A stretch of 64,000 bases of DNA from Neorhizobium sp. GTDB lineage: Bacteria; Pseudomonadota; Alphaproteobacteria; Rhizobiales; Rhizobiaceae. Position 1 is the stretch's first letter. Each line of letters opens with the position of its first letter. This document shows positions 56,869 to 64,000 of the stretch, piece by piece. Made by a program: the position numbers and the translations under genes. Under the pieces are notes generated by a model. That model did not search any database. It saw only the letters and a list, made by a program, of their open reading frames with translations, and had not been told where the DNA came from. The stretch is from assembly GCA_028283725.1 (NCBI GenBank), contig JAPWKC010000004.1, positions 1,674,001 through 1,738,000 of the forward strand, written 5' to 3'.

Positions 56869-58011
56869 TCATCCAAACGTCTTGCGCGGATCGAACGCAT
56901 CGCGCACCGCCTCGCCGACGAAGATCAGCAGCGAGAGCATGATCGACATGGTGAAGAAAGCGGTGAGGCCGAGCCAGGGGGCCTGGAGGTTGTTCTTGCC
57001 CTGGGCGATCATTTCTCCAAGCGAGGGCGAGCCGGGCGGCATACCGAAGCCCAGGAAATCCAGCGAGGTCAGCGTCGCGATCGAGCCCGAGAGGATGAAG
57101 GGCAGGAAGGTCAGCGTCGCGACCATCGCATTGGGCAGGAGGTGCCGGTACATGATCGTCCAGTTGCCGACGCCGAGCGCGCGGGCGGCCCGCACATATT
57201 CGAAATTGCGGGCACGCAGGAATTCGGCGCGCACGACGCCGACGAAGCCGACCCAGGAGAAGAGCAGCATGATGCCCAGAAGGACGAAGAAGCCGGGCGG
57301 CAATATGGCTGCGATGATGAGCAGAATGTAGAGAACCGGCATGGAAGACCAGATCTCGATGAAGCGCTGCAGCAGAAGATCCGTCCAGCCGCCGAAATAG
57401 CCCTGGATGGCGCCGGCGGACACACCGATGATCGCCGAGCAGATGGTGAGCACCAGACCGAACAGGACCGAGACCCGGAAACCGTAGATCATCCGGGCCA
57501 TGACGTCGCGGGCCTGATCGTCGGTACCGAGCCAGTTCATGTTGCCGAGGCGGCAATTCGGGTCCTTGTCGCCCTGCGGATAGGATTTGCAGCGCTCGTC
57601 GGCCTTCATCATCCAGAACGGCGCCGTCGGCGCCGAATGCGGCAGGTTGGAATTCACCGTCTGGTAGGAATAGCGGACCGGCGGCCAGATCATCCAGCCA
57701 TTGGCGTCGATCTCCTGTTCGATGAAATCGGAGCGGTAATCGGTCGTTGCGAGAAAGCCGCCGAACTTTTCCTCCGGGTAATCGATGAGAACCGGAAACA
57801 GGATCTCGCCCTTGTAGGAAGCGACGATCGGCCGGTCATTGGCGATGAACTCGGCAAACAGGCTGAGGACGAAGAGGACCATGAAGATCCAGAAGGACCA
57901 GAAGCCGCGCTTGTTGGCGCGGAAATTCGACAGGCGCCTTCTGTTGGCCGGCGAGATCCACGGGCGCTTTGGCGCCCTGGCAATGACCGCAACTGCGGCA
58001 GAGGCTTCCAT
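56869..58011 (-). CDS. yejE: peptide/microcin C-type ABC transporter permease YejE
   Basis: 380 residues. After the N-terminus (one helix near 35-52) comes a large periplasmic loop with WIPPVRYSYQTVN-like YejE sequence, then five helices with the DppC-type EAA loop (RARNFEYVRAARALGVGNWTIMYRHLLPNAMVA). Ends in DAFDPRKTFG. ATG 58011 overlaps the yejB stop by one base. Confidence 0.94.
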   Translation of the reverse strand: MEASAAVAVIARAPKRPWISPANRRRLSNFRANKRGFWSFWIFMVLFVLSLFAEFIANDRPIVASYKGEILFPVLIDYPEEKFGGFLATTDYRSDFIEQEIDANGWMIWPPVRYSYQTVNSNLPHSAPTAPFWMMKADERCKSYPQGDKDPNCRLGNMNWLGTDDQARDVMARMIYGFRVSVLFGLVLTICSAIIGVSAGAIQGYFGGWTDLLLQRFIEIWSSMPVLYILLIIAAILPPGFFVLLGIMLLFSWVGFVGVVRAEFLRARNFEYVRAARALGVGNWTIMYRHLLPNAMVATLTFLPFILSGSIATLTSLDFLGFGMPPGSPSLGEMIAQGKNNLQAPWLGLTAFFTMSIMLSLLIFVGEAVRDAFDPRKTFG

Positions 58012-59093
58012 CAGACGTCCCTCCGCTCGAAATCGATGCGCGGATCGATCCAGGTATAGATCAGGTCCGAGAGAAGGCTGACGACGAGGCCCATCAGCGA
58101 GAAGATATAGAGCGTGCCGAAGACAATCGGGTAATCCCGGTTGACGATCGAAAGATAGCCGAGGCGACCGAGACCATCGAGCGAGAAGATGTTCTCAATC
58201 AGCAGCGAGCCGGTGAAGAAGGCCGAGATGAAGGCGCTCGGAAAGCCGGCGATGACAATCAGCATGGCATTGCGGAAGACATGGCCATAAAGCACCCGCC
58301 GCTCGGAAAGACCCTTGGCGCGGGCGGTGATGACATACTGTTTCTTGATCTCGTCGATGAAGGAATTCTTGGTCAGAAGCGTCGTGGTGGCGAAGGCCGA
58401 AAGCGACAGCGCGATCAGCGGCAATGTCAGGTGCCAGAAATAGTCGATTATCTTCTGCGGCCAGCTGAGGCTTGCGAAATCATCGGACACGAGGCCGCGC
58501 AAGGGGAACCAGTCGAGGAAGGAGCCGCCGGCAAACAGGACGATGAGGAGAATGCCGAAGAGGAAGCTCGGGACGGCGTAGCCGACAATGACGACACCGG
58601 AGGTCCAGACGTCGAAGGTCGAGCCATCCTTCACCGCCTTGCGGATGCCGAGCGGGATGGAGATCATGTAGGAGACGATCAAGATCCAGAAACCGAGCGA
58701 CATGGAGACCGGCAGCTTGTCGAGGATCAGATCAATGACCGAGGTGTTGCGGAAGAAGCTCTCGCCGAAATCGAAGCGGATGTAGTTCCACATCATGTCG
58801 AGGAAGCGGGTGAGCGGCGGCTTGTCGAAGCCGAACTGCTTCTCCAGCTTCTTGATGAATTCGGGATCAAGCCCCTGGGCGCCGCGATAGCGGCTGTCAT
58901 CGCCGGTGCCCTGGCTCATCATGTCGTTGCCGCCGCCGGAGAGGCGGTCGCCGCTATCCTGCCCCTGGATCTGGGCGATGACCTGTTCGACAGGGCCGCC
59001 CGGCGCAAACTGCACCACGAGAAAGGAAATCGCCATGATGCCGACCAGCGTCGGGATCATCAGCAGAATGCGGCGAAGGATATAGGCGCCCAT
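58011..59093 (-). CDS. yejB: peptide/microcin C-type ABC transporter permease YejB
   Basis: 360 residues. N-terminal [34 protein letters not shown] is typical of DppB/YejB. Residues 35-95 are a polar periplasmic insert rich in Gly and Ser. The EAA loop [33 protein letters not shown] lies near 260. Stop and start of yejE overlap (TGATG). Confidence 0.95.
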   Translation of the reverse strand: MGAYILRRILLMIPTLVGIMAISFLVVQFAPGGPVEQVIAQIQGQDSGDRLSGGGNDMMSQGTGDDSRYRGAQGLDPEFIKKLEKQFGFDKPPLTRFLDMMWNYIRFDFGESFFRNTSVIDLILDKLPVSMSLGFWILIVSYMISIPLGIRKAVKDGSTFDVWTSGVVIVGYAVPSFLFGILLIVLFAGGSFLDWFPLRGLVSDDFASLSWPQKIIDYFWHLTLPLIALSLSAFATTTLLTKNSFIDEIKKQYVITARAKGLSERRVLYGHVFRNAMLIVIAGFPSAFISAFFTGSLLIENIFSLDGLGRLGYLSIVNRDYPIVFGTLYIFSLMGLVVSLLSDLIYTWIDPRIDFERRDV

Positions 59094-59248
59094 CAGCGAT
59101 CAGGTCCCGTTATGGCCGTCCTGGCCGACATCGCCGGAATGCGAAGAGGCATTTCGCCCGACGCATGGTCCGGAAAGCTGGCGATCAATCCTTCGGTCAA
59201 ATGGCGGCCTCTCGGTGTTTCGGGCGAATCATCGTGTCATATGGACCA

Positions 59249-59277
59249 GCTGACGGTGCGCCACGCAAGCCGTCAGC
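59249..59277 (-). other. stem-loop in the 207-nt yejA-yejB gap
   Basis: GCTGACGG (59249-59256) pairs with CCGTCAGC (59270-59277), with a nested TGCG/CGCA stem. There is no U-run. It lies 23 nt past the yejA stop region's far side and could be an mRNA-stabilising hairpin that protects the yejA message. Confidence 0.4.
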
Positions 59278-59300
59278 CATTTTCCGACCTGCGGTTGCTG

Positions 59301-61157
59301 CTATTTGGATGGCTGGGACGCAAACCAGCTCGCCGGGAAGCCGAGTCCGTATTCCGGCAGGCGATCCGGATGCGACAGGCGGTTCCAGTAGGCGAGCTTG
59401 GATTCGCCGGAATAGAAGAGCGGCACGACATAGTGATTGGCGAGAAGCACCCGGTCGAGTGCGTGGACCGCCGCCACCTGATCGTCACGGTCCGGTGCTT
59501 GAATGATATCGGCAATCAGCGCATCGACGGCCGGGTCGCTGATGCCGGCAAAGTTGCGCGAGCCCTGACGATTGGCGGAGGCCGATCCCCAGTATTCCGT
59601 CTGCTCGTTGCCGGGGTTCATCGTTTCGGCCCAGACGGACCAGATCATGTCATAGTCGAAGCTTCGGACGCGGTTGACATATTGCGAACTATCCACCGTG
59701 CGGATTCGCGCCTCGACGCCGATCCGCTTTAAACTGGCGACGAAAGGATTGATGGAGCGCTCCAGAGAGGAGCTGTTGATCAGGATCTCGAAGCTCATCG
59801 GCTGGCCGGTCTTGGCATTGACCATTTTCGTGCCCTTCAGCTCCCAGCCCGCCTGCTTGAAGAGCTCGACCGCCTTGCGCAGGTTGTCGCGCGCCTTTTG
59901 CGGGTCGCCGCCGACCGGATTGGCGTAGGGCGTGGTGAAGACTTCGGCCGGAACCTTGTCCTTCAGCTTTTCGAGCAGCGCCAGTTCCTTGCCTTCCGGC
60001 AGGCCCTTTGCGGCAAGCTCGGTGCCCCAGAAGAAGCTGTCGACGCGCTTCAGCCCGCCGTAAGCAAGGCTGCGGTTCATGTCCTCGAAATCGAAGGCAT
60101 AGTTCAGCGCCTCGCGAACGCGGGCGTCCTTGAACATGTCGCGGCGGGTATTCGGTACCATGGCCTGCATGATGCCCGTGGCGCGGAACTCGTTGGGCAG
60201 CGCTTCCTTCTTGATCCTGCCGTCCTTCACCGCATCGAAATCATAGCGCGTCGCCCAGCGGCTGGAGCTGTTTTCCTGACGGTAATCGATCGTGCCGGCC
60301 CGAAAGGCCTCGAACTCCACATCGGCATCGGCGAAATAGGTGTAGTTGATGGCGCGCAAATTGTTCTGGCCGACATTGATCGGCAGGTCCTTGCCCCAGT
60401 AATCGTCCCGCAGCTCATAACGGATCGTCTGGCCGGGCTGGACCGACGCGACCTTGTAGGGGCCGGAGCCGATCGGCGGCTCGAGCGTGGTCTTGGAGAT
60501 ATCGCGCTTGTTGCCCTTTGCGTCGGCGCCTTCCCACCAGTGTTTCGGCAGGATGGGGAAATCGCCGACGATGGAGGGCAGTTCCTTGTTGTTCTTCTCG
60601 TCGAAGCGGAAGGTCACTTCGCGGTCTCCGGTCTTTTCCACGCTTGCGACATGGCGATAGTAGCCGGAATAGAAGGCGCTGTGCTCCTTGAACATCATCA
60701 TGCTGAAGACGACGTCGTCGGGCGTGACGGGTTGGCCATCCGACCATTGCGCCTCGGCGCGCAGACGGAAGGTCACGGATGACATGTCGTCGGGATAGCT
60801 CACCGCTTCTGCGAGCAGGCCATAGGTGCCGAAGACTTCATCCTCTGACCGCTTCATCAGCGTATCGTAGATCTGGGTGAGGCCAGCTGCCGCCGTGCCG
60901 CGATCGACGACAGGGTTGAGGTTGTCGAACGTGCCTTCCTGGCCAAGGCGCAATTCGCCGGCCTTGGGCGCATCGGCCTTCGCATAGGGAAGCTGCTTGA
61001 AATCCTCGGGCAGTTTCAGATCGCCGATCACCGCCATGCCGTAGCGCCATTTTGGCGCGGCGGCGCTGCCTGCCGGTGCGTCCTGCGCGACTGCTGAGCC
61101 GAAGAGAGCCGCCGTGAAGACGGTTGCAAAACCCAGTTTCAGCCAAGCCGATCGCAT
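59301..61157 (-). CDS. yejA: peptide/microcin C-type ABC transporter binding protein YejA
   Basis: ATG 61157 opens a Sec signal (MRSAWLKLGFATVFTAALFGSAVAQD, cleavage near 25). 618 residues, the SBP_bac_5 fold: HGMAVIGDLKLPEDFKQLPYA-type YejA N-terminus, LRLGQEGTFDNLNPVVDRG near 70, ALNYAFDFEDMNRSLAYGGLKRVDSFF near 375. Binds peptides in the periplasm. First gene of the yej operon. Confidence 0.93.
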   Translation of the reverse strand: MRSAWLKLGFATVFTAALFGSAVAQDAPAGSAAAPKWRYGMAVIGDLKLPEDFKQLPYAKADAPKAGELRLGQEGTFDNLNPVVDRGTAAAGLTQIYDTLMKRSEDEVFGTYGLLAEAVSYPDDMSSVTFRLRAEAQWSDGQPVTPDDVVFSMMMFKEHSAFYSGYYRHVASVEKTGDREVTFRFDEKNNKELPSIVGDFPILPKHWWEGADAKGNKRDISKTTLEPPIGSGPYKVASVQPGQTIRYELRDDYWGKDLPINVGQNNLRAINYTYFADADVEFEAFRAGTIDYRQENSSSRWATRYDFDAVKDGRIKKEALPNEFRATGIMQAMVPNTRRDMFKDARVREALNYAFDFEDMNRSLAYGGLKRVDSFFWGTELAAKGLPEGKELALLEKLKDKVPAEVFTTPYANPVGGDPQKARDNLRKAVELFKQAGWELKGTKMVNAKTGQPMSFEILINSSSLERSINPFVASLKRIGVEARIRTVDSSQYVNRVRSFDYDMIWSVWAETMNPGNEQTEYWGSASANRQGSRNFAGISDPAVDALIADIIQAPDRDDQVAAVHALDRVLLANHYVVPLFYSGESKLAYWNRLSHPDRLPEYGLGFPASWFASQPSK

Positions 61158-61361
61158 GCGGATATCCTTCTCACTGTCGTGTTGCAGCGAAGCATAGGGC
61201 AAAAGCCGGCAAAAAACAGGAGAGCATGCTCACAAGCGTTTTATCGCCCGCTCTCTTTCTCATCAAGGCAGCGGATCAGGTTACGCCAGATGCGGATTTC
61301 GCCCGCGGCGCATTTCGCGCTAGGATTGCCAGCGCGACAAGTGATTTGCGGTGGAGACCCT

Positions 61362-62384
61362 ATGGCATCGATGACGGCGAACGTCCTGCGGCTGGCGCTT
61401 GCGGGCCTTCTTTGCGGCGCAATCGCCGCGCCTTCGGTAGCGCAGGAGGAAAAGACCGCCAAGCAGCTGTTCGGCGCGCAGACGCTGCCGAATGGCGGAG
61501 CTGCCAATCCGATCGGCTTCTATGCCAAGGGTTGCATGTCCGGCGCCGTTGCGCTGCCCGCCGATGGGCCGACGTGGCAGGCGATGCGACTGTCACGCAA
61601 TCGCCGCTGGGGCAATCCGGCGATGATCTCGTTTCTCAAAGGCTTTTCCGGCGATGCGGCGCAACTGGGCTGGGGGAACGGGATACTTGTCGGCGACATA
61701 TCGCAGCCGCGCGGCGGACCGATGATCACCGGCCACGCCTCCCACCAGATCGGGCTCGATGCGGATATCTGGTTCACGCCGAAGCCGGCGGCACCGCTTA
61801 CGGTCGCCGAGCGCGAGGCCATGCCGTTCACCTCGATGCTCGACAAGAGCAAGTTCCTGACCGTCGATCCCAGACGCTGGAGCCCGACGCATGCGAAACT
61901 GCTGATGCTGGCGGCGAGCTATCCGCAGGTGGAGCGCGTCTTCGTCAACCCGGCGATCAAGAAGAAGATGTGCGAGACATGGACCGGCGACCGCAGCCTG
62001 CTGGGCAAGCTTCGCCCCGTCTATGGGCATGACGAACATTTTCATATCCGCCTCTTCTGCCCGCCCGGCGCTGCAAACTGCGAAAAGCAGGCGGCGGTTG
62101 CGAAGGGCGACGGCTGCGACAAGTCGCTGGCATGGTGGTTTACGAAGGAGCCCTGGGCCGCGCCGAAGCCGCCCGACCCGACCAAGAAGCCGGTCAAGCC
62201 GCGTCAGGTGATGCTGGCCGACCTGCCGAAAGCCTGTGCCGCCGTGCTTGCGGCCCCTGCGCGACCGGGAATGGCGGATGCCCTGGGCGCCAATGCGGCC
62301 AATTCCCCGGTAGTGCCGCAGCCATCCGAGCCGGTGATGAGCGGAGAAGACGTGCCGCTTCCCTCTCCAAGACCATCGCGATAG
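61362..62384 (+). CDS. mepA: penicillin-insensitive murein endopeptidase MepA
   Basis: ATG 61362, behind GTGGAG. 340 residues: signal peptide cleaved near SVAQEE (28). The MepA LAS-type metallopeptidase core: GHASHQIGLDADIWF near 130 (zinc His and Asp) and YGHDEHFHIRLFCPPG near 220 (zinc His). Six or more cysteines suit the family's disulfides. It cuts D-Ala-mDAP crosslinks in peptidoglycan, in the periplasm. A Pro-rich tail follows the domain. Confidence 0.93.
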   Translation: MASMTANVLRLALAGLLCGAIAAPSVAQEEKTAKQLFGAQTLPNGGAANPIGFYAKGCMSGAVALPADGPTWQAMRLSRNRRWGNPAMISFLKGFSGDAAQLGWGNGILVGDISQPRGGPMITGHASHQIGLDADIWFTPKPAAPLTVAEREAMPFTSMLDKSKFLTVDPRRWSPTHAKLLMLAASYPQVERVFVNPAIKKKMCETWTGDRSLLGKLRPVYGHDEHFHIRLFCPPGAANCEKQAAVAKGDGCDKSLAWWFTKEPWAAPKPPDPTKKPVKPRQVMLADLPKACAAVLAAPARPGMADALGANAANSPVVPQPSEPVMSGEDVPLPSPRPSR

Positions 62385-62551
62385 ATGGCGAAGTGCCATC
62401 GTGAGCCGGCCGGAGAAAGCGCCGGCGACCTTCCGATCTCATCGAGCGGTCGCGAACAGACGCCGCCAACAGGCGCAGATACAACTTTATGGGTCTATTA
62501 AAACGTTGCAACCTCGACTATCGGAGGATTTATCAATCACGATGGTGCAAC

Positions 62552-62573
62552 GAAAGATCAGCAATGATCTTTC
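62552..62573 (+). other. GNRA-loop hairpin upstream of mgsA
   Basis: GAAAGATCA pairs with TGATCTTTC around GCAA, a stable GNRA tetraloop, 64 nt before the mgsA start. It may be the weak end of the mepA transcript or a leader structure of mgsA. No U-run. Confidence 0.35.
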
Positions 62574-62636
62574 CAACCGCCTTCCGGCGCGCTAGAACCC
62601 ATCGCTATTCGATTGAATGTCTGGAGGAACCTCTTC

Positions 62637-63014
62637 ATGTCGAGCCCCCCCTGTATCGCGTTGATCGCGCATGACCTGAAGAAGGACGACATGGCGGATT
62701 TTGCCCGCCAGCACCGGGAGGTTCTCGAAAAATTCAGCATCGTCGCCACCGGCACGACAGGTGGCCGCGTTCAGGACGCCTGCCCCGGCCTTGCCGTCAC
62801 GCGCCTGAAAAGCGGGCCGCTCGGCGGTGACCAGCAGATCGGCGCGATGATTGCCACCGGCGCGGTCAGTATGCTGATTTTCTTCATCGACCCCTTGAGC
62901 GCGCTTCCCCACGATGTGGATGTGAAGGCGCTGACACGGCTTGCAACCGTTTACGATATACCGATGGCGCTCAACCGCGCGACAGCCGAACGGCTGGTCG
63001 ATTTTCACCGATAA
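62637..63014 (+). CDS. mgsA: methylglyoxal synthase
   Basis: ATG 62637 with GGAGGAAC upstream. 125 residues. MGS motifs: [14 protein letters not shown] (6-19), TGTTGGR near 47 (phosphate site), [19 protein letters not shown] with catalytic Asp near 71, and [18 protein letters not shown] near 95 with catalytic His. It converts dihydroxyacetone phosphate to methylglyoxal, a bypass of lower glycolysis. Next to glk. Confidence 0.95.
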   Translation: MSSPPCIALIAHDLKKDDMADFARQHREVLEKFSIVATGTTGGRVQDACPGLAVTRLKSGPLGGDQQIGAMIATGAVSMLIFFIDPLSALPHDVDVKALTRLATVYDIPMALNRATAERLVDFHR

Positions 63015-63039
63015 TCAAAAGAACAACGGATCCGCTGCG

Positions 63040-64000
63040 ATGGCTGACGCCCTGAACGAAAAGACGCTCCCCTTCCCGATCCTGATTGGCGATATCGGCG
63101 GCACGAATGCCCGCTTCTCGCTGCTTGCATCTGCCGATTCCGATCCGACGAAATTCATCCACGTCCAGACCGCCGATTACCCGACGATCGACGAAGCGAT
63201 CAGCGCCAAGGTATTTCCGACCGTCGCGACCAAGCCGCGCTCCGCCATCCTCGCCGTCGCCGGCCCGATCGACGGCGACGAGATCGACCTCACCAATTGC
63301 GACTGGGTGGTCAAACCGGCCCAGATGATCGAAAAGCTCGGCTTCGATACCGTCATCGTTCTCAATGATTTCGAGGCGCAGGCGCTTGCCGTCGCCTCTC
63401 TCACGGAGAAGGATCGCGAGCAGATCGGCCCGGTCGGCGAGGCGATCACCGCATCGCGCGTCGTGCTCGGCCCCGGCACGGGTCTCGGCGTTGCCGGCGT
63501 TGTCAGGGCACGCTCTAGCTGGTTCCCGGTTCCGGGCGAAGGCGGGCATGTCGATATCGGCCCGCGCTCGGAGCGCGACCATGAGATCTTCCCGCATCTT
63601 TCCAAGATCGAGGGACGGGTTTCGGCCGAAGAGATCGTGTCAGGCCGCGGCCTCGTCAACATCTACAAGGCCGTCTGCGCCGCCGATGGCGTGACGCCTG
63701 CCTTCGACACGCCCCCCGACGTGACGGCCCACGGACTTTCCGGCGACAACAAGCAGGCCGCAGAAACGATCGATCTTTTCGTCACCTATCTCGGCCGGCT
63801 TGCCGGCGACATGGCGCTGATCTTCATGGCGCGCGGCGGCGTGTTCCTCGGCGGCGGCATTTCGCCGAAGATCATCGATGCGCTGAAAGGCCCGGCCTTC
63901 CGCGCCGCCTTCGAGGACAAGGCGCCGCATACGGAACTGATGAAGACGATCCCGACCTTCGTCGTGACCCATCCGCAGGCGGCCCTTGCCGGCCTTGCGA
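63040..64000 (+). CDS. glk: glucokinase (3' end cut by the window)
   Basis: ATG 63040; open to the last base, about 320 residues seen of an expected 340. The ATP-binding motif [15 protein letters not shown] (15-29), [11 protein letters not shown] near 108 (catalytic Asp), [14 protein letters not shown] near 140, and [10 protein letters not shown] near 166 are typical of the ROK-less bacterial Glk family. It phosphorylates glucose to glucose 6-phosphate. It follows mgsA by 25 nt and could be cotranscribed. Confidence 0.96.
   Translation, partial: MADALNEKTLPFPILIGDIGGTNARFSLLASADSDPTKFIHVQTADYPTIDEAISAKVFPTVATKPRSAILAVAGPIDGDEIDLTNCDWVVKPAQMIEKLGFDTVIVLNDFEAQALAVASLTEKDREQIGPVGEAITASRVVLGPGTGLGVAGVVRARSSWFPVPGEGGHVDIGPRSERDHEIFPHLSKIEGRVSAEEIVSGRGLVNIYKAVCAADGVTPAFDTPPDVTAHGLSGDNKQAAETIDLFVTYLGRLAGDMALIFMARGGVFLGGGISPKIIDALKGPAFRAAFEDKAPHTELMKTIPTFVVTHPQAALAGLA

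Overview
The window is a 64 kb stretch of high-GC, densely coding chromosome from an alphaproteobacterium, most likely a Rhizobiaceae member (Rhizobium/Agrobacterium group). This is inferred from gene content: a membrane-bound ferritin mbfA behind an Irr-type ICE box, an alphaproteobacterial cpa/tad (ctp) pilus locus with CtrA-like boxes, a choline/betaine ABC transporter with CBS domains, the lpsL UDP-glucuronate epimerase, and yejABEF followed by mepA, mgsA and glk. There is no rRNA, CRISPR array, insertion sequence, prophage or integrase. Two tRNAs, Leu(CAG) and Ser(GGA), are present.

Layout. 0.3-9.9 kb: mbfA, an orphan TRAP-type binding protein, two GNAT acetyltransferases, a DUF2218-siderophore-interacting-protein fusion, a 55-residue small protein with its own terminator, a TetR/MFS pair and a divergent XRE-cupin/MFS pair. 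10-13.7 kb: lepA, a chromosomal ccdAB toxin-antitoxin pair, an SDR lacking the YxxxK catalytic pair, and a small HTH protein. 13.8-17 kb: a betaine/choline ABC operon (ATPase, permease, binding protein). 17-23.3 kb: small membrane and secreted proteins, a beta-hydroxyacid-type dehydrogenase, a SelT/SelW-like thioredoxin-fold protein, tRNA-Leu, and a leucyl aminopeptidase/MarR/NlpC-P60 group.

23.4-35.7 kb: a full Flp/Tad pilus locus. On the minus strand lie pilA, cpaA and the operon cpaB-C-D-E-F-tadB-tadC. On the plus strand lie a TadD-like lipoprotein, a CpaC-N-domain-only protein and two TadE/F-like pseudopilins. Three promoter regions share a TTAA-N7-TTAG box resembling the CtrA site, suggesting cell-cycle control of the whole locus.

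35.8-47.9 kb: a nucleoside uptake and salvage locus built as two converging operons. The plus operon is deoB-add, followed by upp and an aspartic protease. The minus operon is bmpA-type binding protein, ATPase, two permeases, cdd, punA, deoC, deoA. A strong hairpin terminator separates the binding protein from the rest.

48.2-64 kb: msrA, a small membrane protein, tRNA-Ser, lpsL, a receiver-only response regulator, a glycine-zipper secreted protein, pncB, a GhrA-like hydroxyacid reductase, the yejABEF peptide/microcin C-type ABC operon, mepA, mgsA and the start of glk, cut by the window edge. The most unusual point is that a PIN-toxin/antitoxin pair sits inside the yej operon between yejE and yejF, with the toxin stop codon overlapping the yejF start. 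Many starts were revised from the longest reading frame to sites supported by Shine-Dalgarno sequences, signal peptides or stop/start overlaps. All functions are inferred by reading motifs; no database search was run.
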